Of a stretch of 64,000 nucleotides of DNA, positions 11,057-20,502 are shown piece by piece. The number at the start of each line of letters is the position of its first letter. The stretch's first letter is position 1. Under the pieces are notes generated by a model that worked only from the letters and a program-made list of their open reading frames with translations, was not told where the DNA came from and ran no database searches. Location: NCBI RefSeq assembly GCF_900107095.1, contig NZ_FNOR01000009.1, positions 62,001 to 126,000 of the forward strand, written 5' to 3'. Position numbers and translations under genes: made by a program. This DNA is from Collimonas sp. OK242. Lineage in GTDB: Bacteria > Pseudomonadota > Gammaproteobacteria > Burkholderiales > Burkholderiaceae_D.

Positions 11057-11962
11057 GTGTCTACTCCATTCAATCCTGTGGCCGCGGTTGCTGCCGCGCC
11101 GCTGCCGAATACGATCCGCACACCCTGGAGCGAATTCTGGCGCAAGTTCAAGAAACAGCATCTGGCGGTCGTGGCCGGCTGTTTCGTGTTGTTCCTGATC
11201 GTCGTGGCGATTGCCGCGCCTTGGCTGACGCCTTACGACGCCGAGAACTATTTTGATTACGACGCCTTGAATGCAGGGCCGTCGCTCGCGCACTGGTTCG
11301 GCGTCGATTCCTTGGGCCGCGATATTTTCAGCCGGATCCTGATGGGCACCCGCATTTCCCTCACCGCCGGTTTTTCATCGGTGGCGGTGGGCGCGGTGAT
11401 CGGCACCCTGGCCGGCTTGATTGCAGGTTATTACGAAGGCTGGGCCGAACGCATCATCATGCGCATTTGCGACGTGCTGTTTGCATTTCCCGGCATCTTG
11501 CTGGCGATCGGCATTGTGGCGATTCTCGGCAGCGGCATGACGAACGTGGTCTTCGCCGTAGCGATTTTCAGCATCCCGACTTTTGCCCGGCTGGTGCGCG
11601 GCAACACGCTGGCGCTGAAACACCTGACCTTCATCGAAGCGGTGCGCAGCATCGGCGCCAGCGATAGCACCATCATCCTGCGCCATATTTTTCCCGGCAC
11701 GGTATCAGCGGTAGTGGTGTATTTCACCATGCGCATCGGCACTTCCATCATCACTGCCGCCAGTCTGTCCTTCCTTGGCATGGGTGCCCAACCGCCGATG
11801 CCGGAATGGGGGGCGATGCTGCATGAAGCGCGTTCCGACATGATGACGGCGCCGCATATTGCGATTTTCCCCAGCCTGGCGATTTTCCTGACGGTGCTGG
11901 CATTCAACCTGCTGGGGGACGGCCTGCGCGACGCCCTCGATCCCAAGATCGACCGCCGCTGA
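11057..11962 (+). CDS. gsiD: peptide/glutathione ABC transporter permease (GsiD type)
   Basis: A 301-residue DppC-type permease. It has a cytoplasmic N-terminal arm with [18 protein letters not shown], a first membrane segment, then the family loop [15 protein letters not shown], four to five core segments and the EAA motif near [20 protein letters not shown]. The C-terminus [13 protein letters not shown] is diagnostic. I chose GTG 11057 because GAGG lies six bases upstream; GTG 11045, overlapping the gsiC stop, is the alternative and would add four residues. It works as a heterodimer with GsiC. Confidence 0.92.
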   Translation: MSTPFNPVAAVAAAPLPNTIRTPWSEFWRKFKKQHLAVVAGCFVLFLIVVAIAAPWLTPYDAENYFDYDALNAGPSLAHWFGVDSLGRDIFSRILMGTRISLTAGFSSVAVGAVIGTLAGLIAGYYEGWAERIIMRICDVLFAFPGILLAIGIVAILGSGMTNVVFAVAIFSIPTFARLVRGNTLALKHLTFIEAVRSIGASDSTIILRHIFPGTVSAVVVYFTMRIGTSIITAASLSFLGMGAQPPMPEWGAMLHEARSDMMTAPHIAIFPSLAIFLTVLAFNLLGDGLRDALDPKIDRR

Positions 11963-12996
11963 TGCTTGCCCTTCCACATATCGGCCGGCTGCCTGCCGGC
12001 CCCCTGAACGCCATCAGCGACGTCGCCGGCGTCACGGTCGGCCACGCCACATTGGCGCAGGGCGCGCTGCAAACCGGCGTGACGGTGATTCGCCCGCATC
12101 AAGGCGATCCGTTTCGCGACAAGGTGCCGGCAGCGGCAACGGTGTTCAACGGCTTCGGCAAAAGCATCGGACTGGTGCAGGTGCAGGAGTTGGGACTGCT
12201 TGAAACGCCGATTGCGCTGACCAATACCTTATCGGTCGGCAGCGTGGCGACGGCCCAGATTATTTCCGCGATCCAGGCCAACCCGGAGATCGGACGCAGC
12301 GACCCCACGGTCAACCCGCTGGTATTCGAATGCAATGACGGTTATCTGAACGATATCCAGGCGATGGCGATCAGCGCCGCGCATTATCAACAGGCGCTGG
12401 CCAATGCCGCGCCTGAGTTTGCCCAAGGCGCGGTCGGCGCGGGGCGCGGCATGTCATGTTTTGACCTCAAGGGCGGCATCGGCTCGGCTTCACGCCATGC
12501 AACCATCGGCGACCTGCAATATTGCGTTGGCGCGCTGGTACTGGCCAACTTCGGCAAACTGGCGGCGCTGACGCTGGCGGGCAAGCATGTCGGCGATGAA
12601 CTGATCCGGCTGCGACAATCGACTGCCGAATCCCCCGAGATGGGATCGATCATCATGATTATTGCGACCGATGCCCCGCTGGATGCGCGACAGCTGGGAC
12701 GACTGGCAACCCGTTGCGGCGTGGGCCTGGGCCGTACCGGGTCGATCTACGGCCATGGCAGCGGCGACCTGGCCCTGGCTTTTTCGACGGCGCAGACGGT
12801 GCCGTATCGCGCCGGCAGCGTGCTACGACGATCCTTTTCCTTGTACGATAACTTGCTGGATCCGCTGTTTGAAGCAGTCGCCGATAGTACCGAGCAGGCT
12901 ATCGTCAATGCACTGTTTGCGGCCGAAACCGTGGCCGGACGCGATGGCCGTCAACGCCAGTCTTTGCGTGAAGCGGCGGCCGGCCTTCTGCCTTAG
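11962..12996 (+). CDS. P1 family (S58, DmpA-type) aminopeptidase
   Basis: A 344-residue member of the DmpA/BapA family of self-cleaving Ntn-like hydrolases. It opens PAGPLNAISDVAGVTVGHAT as in DmpA, carries NTLSVGSVATAQI and FECNDGYLND, and has the autocleavage Gly-Ser in EMGSIIMIIATDAPL (about residue 229), then RCGVGLGRTGS. Family members release N-terminal D- or L-amino acids or beta-amino acids from small peptides. Its ATG overlaps the gsiD stop by one base (TGATG), so it belongs to the transport operon and should process imported peptides. Exact specificity cannot be read from sequence. Confidence 0.9.
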   Translation: MLALPHIGRLPAGPLNAISDVAGVTVGHATLAQGALQTGVTVIRPHQGDPFRDKVPAAATVFNGFGKSIGLVQVQELGLLETPIALTNTLSVGSVATAQIISAIQANPEIGRSDPTVNPLVFECNDGYLNDIQAMAISAAHYQQALANAAPEFAQGAVGAGRGMSCFDLKGGIGSASRHATIGDLQYCVGALVLANFGKLAALTLAGKHVGDELIRLRQSTAESPEMGSIIMIIATDAPLDARQLGRLATRCGVGLGRTGSIYGHGSGDLALAFSTAQTVPYRAGSVLRRSFSLYDNLLDPLFEAVADSTEQAIVNALFAAETVAGRDGRQRQSLREAAAGLLP

Positions 12997-13016
12997 TCTC
13001 TTATAAATAAACGACA

Positions 13017-13835
13017 ATGAAAATCCTTATTTCTGTTGATATCGAAGGCGTCGCCGGTGTCTTCCATCCGGAACAAACCCGCGCCGGCAATCCCGAATAC
13101 GAACGCGCGCGGCGCCTGATGACAGCCGAAGCCAATGCCGTCATCGAAGGTGCGCTGGCTGGCGGTGCGACCGAGATCGTGGTGAACGACTCGCATGGCG
13201 GTTTCCGCAACCTGTTGCCGGACTTGCTGCATCCTGCTGCCAACGCCATTCTCGGCAAGCCGCGCCTGCTAGGCATGATGAGCGGCGTCGACAGCGGCGT
13301 CGCCGGCGTGATGATGGTCGGCTACCATGGCCGCTCGCAAAGCCGCGGCATCCTGGCGCACACCATCAACAGTTTTGCTTTCTCCCGCGTCTGGCTCAAC
13401 GATCAGGAACTAGGCGAAGCGGGCATCTACGGCGCCCTCGCCGGTGAATTCGGCGTACCGGTGATTTTCGGCAGCGGCGACGATGTTTTCGTGGCCGAGA
13501 ACCAGCCGCTGTTTCCGCACGCCACGCTGGTCAGCATCAAGACCGCGGATGGCGCCAACAGCGGAACATCGCTGTCGCCGCAAAGCGCTTTGGCTATGTT
13601 GAGTGAGGGTGCCAAGGCTGCGCTCGGAAAAATTGCAGCCTGCCGTCCCTTTGTCCTGCCGCCGAGCGTCACATGCAAGCTGCAAACCGCCAGCCCGGCG
13701 TTAGCCGACCTGTTCTGTCAATTACCGATGCTGGAACGTATCGACGGCGTCAACCTCACATTTTCTGCGCCGTCCGTCCAATACGCAGTGCGGATACTGA
13801 ACAGCTTGTCGGCCATGTCTTTCATGCTTCGGTAG
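13017..13835 (+). CDS. dppA: M55 family D-aminopeptidase (DppA type)
   Basis: A 272-residue zinc aminopeptidase. The signature S-x-D-x-E-G is SVDIEG at residues 6-11. VNDSHGG (about 59-65) and MMVGYHGRS (about 100-108) supply further metal ligands. The C-terminal half has the GDDVFVAEN core. DppA of Bacillus cleaves N-terminal D-Ala from D-Ala-D-Ala. Here it follows the DmpA-type gene by 20 bases, so the operon carries three peptidases suited to unusual peptide bonds. Codon use matches its neighbours. Confidence 0.92.
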   Translation: MKILISVDIEGVAGVFHPEQTRAGNPEYERARRLMTAEANAVIEGALAGGATEIVVNDSHGGFRNLLPDLLHPAANAILGKPRLLGMMSGVDSGVAGVMMVGYHGRSQSRGILAHTINSFAFSRVWLNDQELGEAGIYGALAGEFGVPVIFGSGDDVFVAENQPLFPHATLVSIKTADGANSGTSLSPQSALAMLSEGAKAALGKIAACRPFVLPPSVTCKLQTASPALADLFCQLPMLERIDGVNLTFSAPSVQYAVRILNSLSAMSFMLR

Positions 13836-13925
13836 CGGCGTAAGCAAAGCGCGGAGAACGGGCTTGCTATTCAAGAAGGTATCTGACCCTATTTAACTGC
13901 AAACCGTAGAACCAGACGCCAACGA

Positions 13926-14033
13926 AGTGTTTTATCCTTATTCTGGCCTTTCGATACCCGGGAAGAGGCGGCCGTCACCGAATTTCAGGACTGGCTGGGC
14001 GCAATCCGGTCTGATGCAACAACAGAAGAATAG
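13926..14033 (+). pseudogene. remnant resembling the C-terminus of a LysR-family regulator
   Basis: An open stretch of 35 codons ending in TAG at 14031 reads FWPFDTREEAAVTEFQDWLG, which resembles the last helix and strand of GcvA-like LysR regulators (hydrophobic-P-x(n)-F-x-x-W-L). No start codon or upstream LysR domain is present in the preceding 90 bases, so if the match is real it is a decayed gene end. The call rests on eye matching of a short segment. Confidence 0.35.
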
Positions 14034-14039
14034 AAACCG

Positions 14040-14891
14040 ATGCCAACGATCACCACGCTGACGCTATACCCGATCAAATCCTGCGCCGGGATAGATCTGC
14101 CGGCAGCTACCGTCACCGCCACCGGCCTCAGCCATCAGCATGTGCATGACCGCGAATGGATGGTGGTAGACAGCGCCGGCCAGTTTCTATCGCAGCGCAG
14201 CCACGCCGTGATGGCGTTGATCGTGCCGCTTCTGCAAGCCGATGCGATGACCGTGCATGCGCCGGATATGCCGCCGCTTGAGATTGCGACTGCGGCCTTG
14301 CCTGCCGGATCGTTGCCGACCATGACAGTGCAGATCTGGGACGACAGCGTCACCGCGCACGATTGCGGCGGCCAAGCTGCCGACTGGTTCTCGCGTGTCA
14401 TCGGCCTGCCCTGCCGGCTGGTGCGCTTTGATCCCGCATGCAAGCGCCTGGCCAGTAAAAAATGGACCGGTGACAGCGACGCGCCAACCCGTTTTTCGGA
14501 CGGCTTTCCAATGCTGTTGATATCGCAGGAATCGCTCGACGATTTGAATCGAAAATTGCAGGCGCAGGGCCGCGCGGCCTTGCCGATGAACCGTTTCCGC
14601 CCCAACATCGTGATCGATGGGGTAGCAGCGTTTGAGGAGGATTTTCTGGCGACCATCAGGGCGGGGGCAGCATGTTTGCAACCGGTCAAGCCATGTGCGC
14701 GCTGCCCGGTGCCGTCTATCGATCAGGCCACCGCTGAACACGGCCCCGATCCCATGGATATCCTGATGACTTACCGCGCCAATCCGCGTGTCGATGGCGG
14801 CGTCACTTTCGGCATCAATACGATATTGCTGGAAGGAGATGGCGAAATCCTGCGCACCGGGCAGGAAATCGAGGTGGAACTGGCGTTCTAG
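14040..14891 (+). CDS. MOSC-domain protein (YcbX-like, with N-terminal beta-barrel)
   Basis: A 283-residue protein with a MOSC N-terminal barrel (residues 1-120; LTLYPIKSCAGID and REWMVVD are typical) and a MOSC domain (about 130-280). The latter contains the putative Moco-ligand cysteine in VKPCARCPVPSIDQ, plus RFRPNIVIDG and FPMLLISQESLDDLN. Relatives such as YcbX and mARC reduce N-hydroxylated compounds using sulfurated molybdenum cofactor. YcbX adds a 2Fe-2S ferredoxin domain that is absent here, so an external electron donor would be needed; the convergent ferredoxin gene ends seven bases away, but it is a housekeeping 4Fe-4S type and the link is only positional. Confidence 0.88.
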   Translation: MPTITTLTLYPIKSCAGIDLPAATVTATGLSHQHVHDREWMVVDSAGQFLSQRSHAVMALIVPLLQADAMTVHAPDMPPLEIATAALPAGSLPTMTVQIWDDSVTAHDCGGQAADWFSRVIGLPCRLVRFDPACKRLASKKWTGDSDAPTRFSDGFPMLLISQESLDDLNRKLQAQGRAALPMNRFRPNIVIDGVAAFEEDFLATIRAGAACLQPVKPCARCPVPSIDQATAEHGPDPMDILMTYRANPRVDGGVTFGINTILLEGDGEILRTGQEIEVELAF

Positions 14892-14898
14892 GGAGTTA

Positions 14899-15189
<291 letters not shown>

Positions 15190-15204
15190 TTAAATCAAGT
15201 TGCC

Positions 15205-15224
15205 GCGGGATCGAATGATCCCGC
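15205..15224 (-). terminator. hairpin between coaD and the ferredoxin gene
   Basis: GCGGGATC and GATCCCGC form a perfect eight-base stem with a four-base loop. No clear T-run follows on the minus strand, so it may be a processing or attenuating structure rather than a full terminator. Confidence 0.4.
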
Positions 15225-15279
15225 CTTACTGCCTTGCCGTTATTTTAATCCCGCTGGAGATTCGCCGCAGCGTAGCCCC

Positions 15280-15789
<510 letters not shown>

Positions 15790-15818
15790 TCAGATCGCGC
15801 ATTATGCCTGAATTTGCA

Positions 15819-16490
15819 TCAGCCAGAATGCCCTTGCCTTTTCAGCAAGTGGTAAAACACTATACCAGCCTTATCAGCCCGCAGCAGTTGCCAGCCGGCC
15901 AGCCAGGGCGGTAAAGCGTCCTCCTGCAACGCGAATTCGGACTCCAGGTACAGCAAACCATGCTCGGCCAGCAAACCCTGGCATTGCGGCAGCACCTTTT
16001 CCAGCCAGCCCTGCTGATACGGCGGATCGAGGAAAATCAGATCGAAGCGCGCAGAATCTGCAACGGCCTCAGTGCCAGCCTGAGCGCTAACCTTACTTAA
16101 CCAGGTTGCCGCATCGCTGCGCAAAATCCGCACCTGGCTGGCATCCAGCTTGGTTTTGGTAACTTCCAGCTGGCGTGCGGCCGGTGTGTTGTGCTCAATC
16201 ATCGTCACTTCCAGTGCGCCGCGGCTGGCGGCTTCAAACCCTAGCGCGCCGGTGCCGGCAAACAGGTCGAGGCAGCGGACCGCGCTCCAGTTGCCATCAA
16301 GCAAGTGTGTCAGCCAGTTGAACAAGGTTTCACGCACCCTATCCGGCGTCGGCCGCAGGCCTTCGCTATCCAATACCGCCAACGGCGTACGTTTCCAGGC
16401 GCCGCCAATGATTCTTACCTGGCGCACCAATGGCGGCTTGATGGCATGCACCGGTGTCTTCGGTGCTTTTTTGTTGCTTGGTTTTTTCAT
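15819..16490 (-). CDS. rsmD: 16S rRNA (guanine(966)-N(2))-methyltransferase
   Basis: A 223-residue methyltransferase that modifies G966 in the 30S subunit. It has RIIGGAWKRTPL and LRPTPDRVRETLFNWL at the N-terminus, the SAM-binding LDLFAGTGALGFEAASRGA and the catalytic FLDPPY motif. A Lys-rich extension precedes the core. ATG 16490 gives MKKPSNKK; a longer frame upstream is not protein-like. It is divergent from ftsY, a conserved arrangement. Confidence 0.96.
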   Translation of the reverse strand: MKKPSNKKAPKTPVHAIKPPLVRQVRIIGGAWKRTPLAVLDSEGLRPTPDRVRETLFNWLTHLLDGNWSAVRCLDLFAGTGALGFEAASRGALEVTMIEHNTPAARQLEVTKTKLDASQVRILRSDAATWLSKVSAQAGTEAVADSARFDLIFLDPPYQQGWLEKVLPQCQGLLAEHGLLYLESEFALQEDALPPWLAGWQLLRADKAGIVFYHLLKRQGHSG

Positions 16491-16703
16491 TAAGTTTAAT
16501 AAAAATGGGGAAATTTGCTGGAATTCCGTCAATTCGGCGAGATTCTGAGGCCAGCCATGCCGGTAACTGCCATGATCGACGGGACTATCCCTAATTCGGC
16601 AGGCTGCGCTCTGATAGAATGCCGGAGATTGTACCTCTTGTGCAGCCTGCTTCGACAAGCTACTGCAACGCCCTATTTCACCGCCTTACAGATCAGGCCT
16701 CAG

Positions 16704-17777
16704 ATGTTTAGTTTCTTCAAGAAAAAACCGAAACCCGAAGTTGCGCCCTTGCCAGAATCTTCTGCGCCAACGGAATTAGTGCAGATAGACAGATTGGAAA
16801 CAGCGGCAGAGAGCGCCGCGCCAGCCGTTGAAGCCGAAGCTGCGGCCGAAATCATCCCGGCGCCGGTGGCCGCTGAACAAAAGCGCTCCTGGTTATCACG
16901 GTTGAAAACCGGGCTGTCGAAAACCTCGTCCAACCTGAGCATCTTGTTCGTCGGCGCCAAGATCGACGACGATTTGTACGAGGAGCTGGAGTCGGCGCTG
17001 CTGGTCTCCGACGCCGGCGTCGAAGCTACCCACTTCCTGCTCAACGCCCTGAAAAAGAAGGTCAAGGAAGACAAGCTGACCGAAGCGGCCCAGGTCAAGG
17101 CGGCATTGCGCAGCTTGCTGATCGATTTGCTCAGCCCCCTGCAAAAACCGCTGGTGCTGGATCAGCACCAGCCGCTGGTGATGATGATCGCCGGCGTCAA
17201 CGGCGCCGGCAAGACCACCACCATCGGCAAGCTGGCCAAACATCTGCAAGCCCATAGACAATCGGTATTGCTGGCTGCCGGCGATACGTTCCGCGCTGCT
17301 GCGCGCGAACAATTGACGATTTGGGGCGAACGCAATAACGTCACGGTAATCTCGCAGGAATCCGGCGATCCGGCTGCGGTGGCGTTCGACGCCGTGCATT
17401 CGGCGCAGGCGCGCGGCACCAATGTAGTCATGGTCGATACCGCCGGCCGCCTGCCGACGCAATTGCATCTGATGGACGAGCTGAAGAAGATCAAGCGCGT
17501 CATCGGCAAAGGCATGGCCACCGCACCACATGAAATATTGCTGGTCATCGACGGCAACACCGGCCAGAACGCACTGGCGCAAGTCAAGGCTTTCGACGAC
17601 GCGCTGGGGCTTACCGGCCTGGTGATCACCAAGCTGGACGGCACCGCCAAGGGCGGCGTGCTGGCGGCTATCGCCACCACGCGTGCGATCCCGGTATATT
17701 TCATCGGCGTCGGCGAACAGATCGAAGACTTGCAACCGTTTGATGCCGCCGAATTTGTGGATGCACTGCTAAATTGA
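16704..17777 (+). CDS. ftsY: signal recognition particle receptor
   Basis: A 357-residue SRP GTPase. It has a short acidic, Ala/Glu-rich A domain (about residues 10-55), the N-domain helices (about 60-150) and the G domain with GVNGAGKTTTIGKLA (about 165), DTFRAAAREQL, VDTAGR, TKLDGTAKGG and IGVGEQIEDLQPF at the end. It docks ribosome-SRP complexes to SecYEG at the inner membrane. ATG 16704 starts MFSFFKKK, the usual amphipathic start. It is followed by a hairpin repeat and then ftsE. Confidence 0.97.
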   Translation: MFSFFKKKPKPEVAPLPESSAPTELVQIDRLETAAESAAPAVEAEAAAEIIPAPVAAEQKRSWLSRLKTGLSKTSSNLSILFVGAKIDDDLYEELESALLVSDAGVEATHFLLNALKKKVKEDKLTEAAQVKAALRSLLIDLLSPLQKPLVLDQHQPLVMMIAGVNGAGKTTTIGKLAKHLQAHRQSVLLAAGDTFRAAAREQLTIWGERNNVTVISQESGDPAAVAFDAVHSAQARGTNVVMVDTAGRLPTQLHLMDELKKIKRVIGKGMATAPHEILLVIDGNTGQNALAQVKAFDDALGLTGLVITKLDGTAKGGVLAAIATTRAIPVYFIGVGEQIEDLQPFDAAEFVDALLN

Positions 17778-17780
17778 TTA

Positions 17781-17845
17781 ATTGCGGGACAGAGTTTAAG
17801 AGCCACCGCAGCGTGGCGAATTACTCTGTCCCCAACTGACCAGAT
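17781..17845 (+). repeat. dispersed hairpin repeat, copy 2 (between ftsY and ftsE)
   Basis: The arms GGACAGAGT and ACTCTGTCC enclose GCCAC/GTGGC, as in copy 1. It is in the same orientation as the flanking genes and starts four bases after the ftsY stop. Two substitutions separate it from copy 1 over 65 bases, one in the inner loop and one just outside the outer stem. Confidence 0.9.
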
Positions 17846-17938
17846 CAAGAGTATCAAGCAACGTAGGGCCTCGCAAAACAAGCGAGAAATTACAGTTTTC
17901 CATGCATTTCCATTCAACCAGCCTAGCCGTCTACCGCA

Positions 17939-18634
17939 ATGATTGAATTCAACCAGGTCTCCAAAAAATATGCGCGTGACGTGGTCGCGCTGCGCGATAT
18001 CACTTTGACGGTTAACAAGGGCGACCTGATTTTCCTGGCCGGCCCTTCCGGCGCCGGCAAAACCACGCTGCTCAACCTGATTGCAGCAATTGAGCGCCCT
18101 AGCAGCGGGACCTTGACTGTCAGCGGCGCCAATGTCGGCAAATTGAAATCTTCCGGCCTGCCTTATCTGCGGCGCAACCTCGGATTGATCCTGCAACAGC
18201 AAAAACTGCTGCAGGACCGCACCGTGCTGGCCAACGTCATGCTGCCGCTGCTGGTTACCGGCGCCACCCGCGCCGAAGCGGAAAAGCGGGCCCGGGCGGC
18301 ACTCGATAAAGTCGGCCTGCTGGACAAGGGGGCGACCGATCCGAAAGCCCTGTCAGGCGGCGAGCAGCAGCGTGTGTCTATCGCCCGTGCGATTGTCAAT
18401 CGGCCGCAAATCATCCTGGCCGACGAACCGACCGCCAATCTCGATCGCGACAACGCCAACAAAGTCCTGGATGCGCTCAGGTCGTTTCATGCGGTCGGCG
18501 TGACTTGCCTGATTTCCACCCATGACGAGCAATTCCTGAACAGCGCCAACCGCGTGGTGTTCCTGGATCAGGGGCAGATTGTCGACCACTGGCAGAATTC
18601 TGCCGTACGCAGCAACAGCGGAGGTGCAGCATGA
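17939..18634 (+). CDS. ftsE: cell division ATP-binding protein FtsE
   Basis: A 231-residue ABC ATPase that pairs with FtsX to control peptidoglycan hydrolases at the septum. It has Walker A AGPSGAGKTTLLNLI (about residues 36-50), signature LSGGEQQRVSIARA, Walker B IILADEPTANLD and the switch His in CLISTHDEQFL. The start MIEFNQVSKKYA is typical. Its stop overlaps the ftsX start (ATGA). Family length is about 220. Confidence 0.96.
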   Translation: MIEFNQVSKKYARDVVALRDITLTVNKGDLIFLAGPSGAGKTTLLNLIAAIERPSSGTLTVSGANVGKLKSSGLPYLRRNLGLILQQQKLLQDRTVLANVMLPLLVTGATRAEAEKRARAALDKVGLLDKGATDPKALSGGEQQRVSIARAIVNRPQIILADEPTANLDRDNANKVLDALRSFHAVGVTCLISTHDEQFLNSANRVVFLDQGQIVDHWQNSAVRSNSGGAA

Positions 18635-19557
18635 AGAGCTGGCTGCGACAACATCTGTTTGCCATCAGCGACGCCTTCACCCATCTGTTCAAGGCGCCCG
18701 GCGGCTTTGCGCTGAACGTGCTGGTGGTGGCGATTGCGCTGGCGCTGCCGTTTGGCGGCCTGACCCTGATAGAAAACGTGCGCCCGGTCTCCGAACAACT
18801 GGCGGTAGAACCGGAAATCAGCATCTTCATGGCGCTGGATGCGGCACGCGACAAGACCACCGCACTGGCCAAGCCTATTGCTTCGATTCTGCAGCAACAC
18901 CGCAGCTCGGCCAAAGTACTGTTCATTCCGCGCGAAGACGCCCTGATCAGCCTGAAAAACAAGACCGGCATGGATGACGCCCTGACTACCCTCGGCCAGA
19001 ATCCTTTGCCGGATGCCTATGTGTTGAAGCTGGCCGGTTTCCACGACGCGCCGGACGCCGGACGCATCGACACCATTGCCGCTGATCTTAAAGCCTTGCC
19101 CGGCGTCGATACCGTGCAAGTCGACTCGGAGTGGGTCAAGCGGCTGGCGGCGCTGTTGGGAATCTTGCGCCTGGTGCTGCTGTTCCTGGCGGGCACGCTG
19201 GCGGTGGTGGTGGTGGCCGTGGTGTTCAATACCGTGCGCCTGCAAGTGCTGACCCAACGCGAAGAAATCGCCGTCGCCAAGCTGGTCGGCGCTACCGACG
19301 CGTTCATCCACCGGCCGTTTTATTACACCGGCGCACTGCTCGGCCTGTGCGCCGGCGGCCTGGCCTTGGCTGCGGTGGCGCTTGGTTTGCAACCGCTGAA
19401 CCAGGCGATTGCCGAATTCGCCCGTTTGTACGCATCCGAGTTCCGCTTGTTGCCGCTGAACTGGCTGGCTAGCCTGGTGCTGCTGGCGATCAGCGCCGGC
19501 CTCGGGCTGGTCGGCGCATTGCTGTCGGTACGGCGACACCTGGCGCGGCTCGCCTGA
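18631..19557 (+). CDS. ftsX: cell division protein FtsX (permease-like)
   Basis: A 308-residue membrane protein with four hydrophobic segments: one near residues 27-50, followed by a periplasmic domain of about 120 residues, then three toward the C-terminus (LVLLFLAGTLAVVVVAVVFN, YYTGALLGLCAGGLALAAVA, NWLASLVLLAISAGLGLVGA). The sequence RLQVLTQREEIAVAKLVGAT is the FtsX core motif. It transmits FtsE ATP hydrolysis to periplasmic murein hydrolase activators. Translation is coupled to ftsE. Confidence 0.96.
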   Translation: MKSWLRQHLFAISDAFTHLFKAPGGFALNVLVVAIALALPFGGLTLIENVRPVSEQLAVEPEISIFMALDAARDKTTALAKPIASILQQHRSSAKVLFIPREDALISLKNKTGMDDALTTLGQNPLPDAYVLKLAGFHDAPDAGRIDTIAADLKALPGVDTVQVDSEWVKRLAALLGILRLVLLFLAGTLAVVVVAVVFNTVRLQVLTQREEIAVAKLVGATDAFIHRPFYYTGALLGLCAGGLALAAVALGLQPLNQAIAEFARLYASEFRLLPLNWLASLVLLAISAGLGLVGALLSVRRHLARLA

Positions 19558-19571
19558 ATCCCGGTAGCCAC

Positions 19572-20408
19572 ATGTTTCACCATCCGTCCGAATTCGTCAC
19601 CTTCAAGACCAGCCCGCATCTGCCGGGCGTGGAATTGTATTCGGCACGGCTGGTCGATCACGCATTTGCGCCGCATGTACACGACGCGTATTCGCTGGGG
19701 GCGATTGAAACCGGGGTCGAACGTTTCCGCCACAAGGGTTCCCAGCATCTGGCCCCGGCAGGTACGCTGGTGCTGTTGAATCCCGACGAACTGCACGACG
19801 GCCATGCCGAGATCGCCGCCGGCTGGACTTACCAGATGCTGTATATCGAGCCGCAGCTGTTGCGCGAACTGAGCGGCAGCGAGGCTTATTTTCCGGCTGC
19901 GACGGCCCACGACCCGGCACTCGCCGCCAGTTTCCAATTGCTGTTCAAGCGCATGTGGCAGGCGCCGGACGACCTTGCTTTTGTATCGCATTTCACGGTA
20001 TTGATCGACCAGGTAATCCGACGCTATGGCAAGAATCTGCGGCCGACGCCCACACTGACGGCCGGCCAGCCGCGCCGCATGCTGGCAATGCGGCGCGTAC
20101 TCGATTGCATCGAGGCGAATCTGGATCAGACTTTGCACATCGACACTTTGGCGGCCGAGGCCGGCATGTCGGTATTTCATTTTGTGCGGGCGTTTTCGGC
20201 CCTGTTTCACGCCACCCCGCATCAATACCTGCAAGCGCGCCGGACTGCCCGCGCCAAGACCTTGCTGGCCCAGCGCAGCACGCCTACCGACGCCGCCGCG
20301 GCCGTCGGACTGGCCGATCAAAGTCACCTGACGCGCTGGTTCAAACGCGCTTACGGCGTTACGCCGGCGCAGTATCAACAGCAAATTGGTACAAGACCGC
20401 TAAGCTGA
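19572..20408 (+). CDS. AraC-family transcriptional regulator
   Basis: A 278-residue regulator with an N-terminal cupin-like AraC_binding domain (residues about 15-150; HVHDAYSLGAIETGVERF and LLNPDELHDGHA are typical) and a C-terminal double helix-turn-helix (about 175-275; IDTLAAEAGMSVFHFVRAF, ATPHQYLQARR, AAAVGLADQSHLTRWFKR). The last segment matches the AraC signature. The exporter gene follows 94 bases downstream on the same strand and is a plausible target; the ligand is unknown. Confidence 0.93.
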   Translation: MFHHPSEFVTFKTSPHLPGVELYSARLVDHAFAPHVHDAYSLGAIETGVERFRHKGSQHLAPAGTLVLLNPDELHDGHAEIAAGWTYQMLYIEPQLLRELSGSEAYFPAATAHDPALAASFQLLFKRMWQAPDDLAFVSHFTVLIDQVIRRYGKNLRPTPTLTAGQPRRMLAMRRVLDCIEANLDQTLHIDTLAAEAGMSVFHFVRAFSALFHATPHQYLQARRTARAKTLLAQRSTPTDAAAAVGLADQSHLTRWFKRAYGVTPAQYQQQIGTRPLS

Positions 20409-20502
20409 AGACGGGCATGATGAGTAAATTGCGATTACTCGTCCTTGACCTCGACCTTCACTTTTCCATGCCATCTCTTCAATTAATTGCAGGACCCGTG
20501 CC

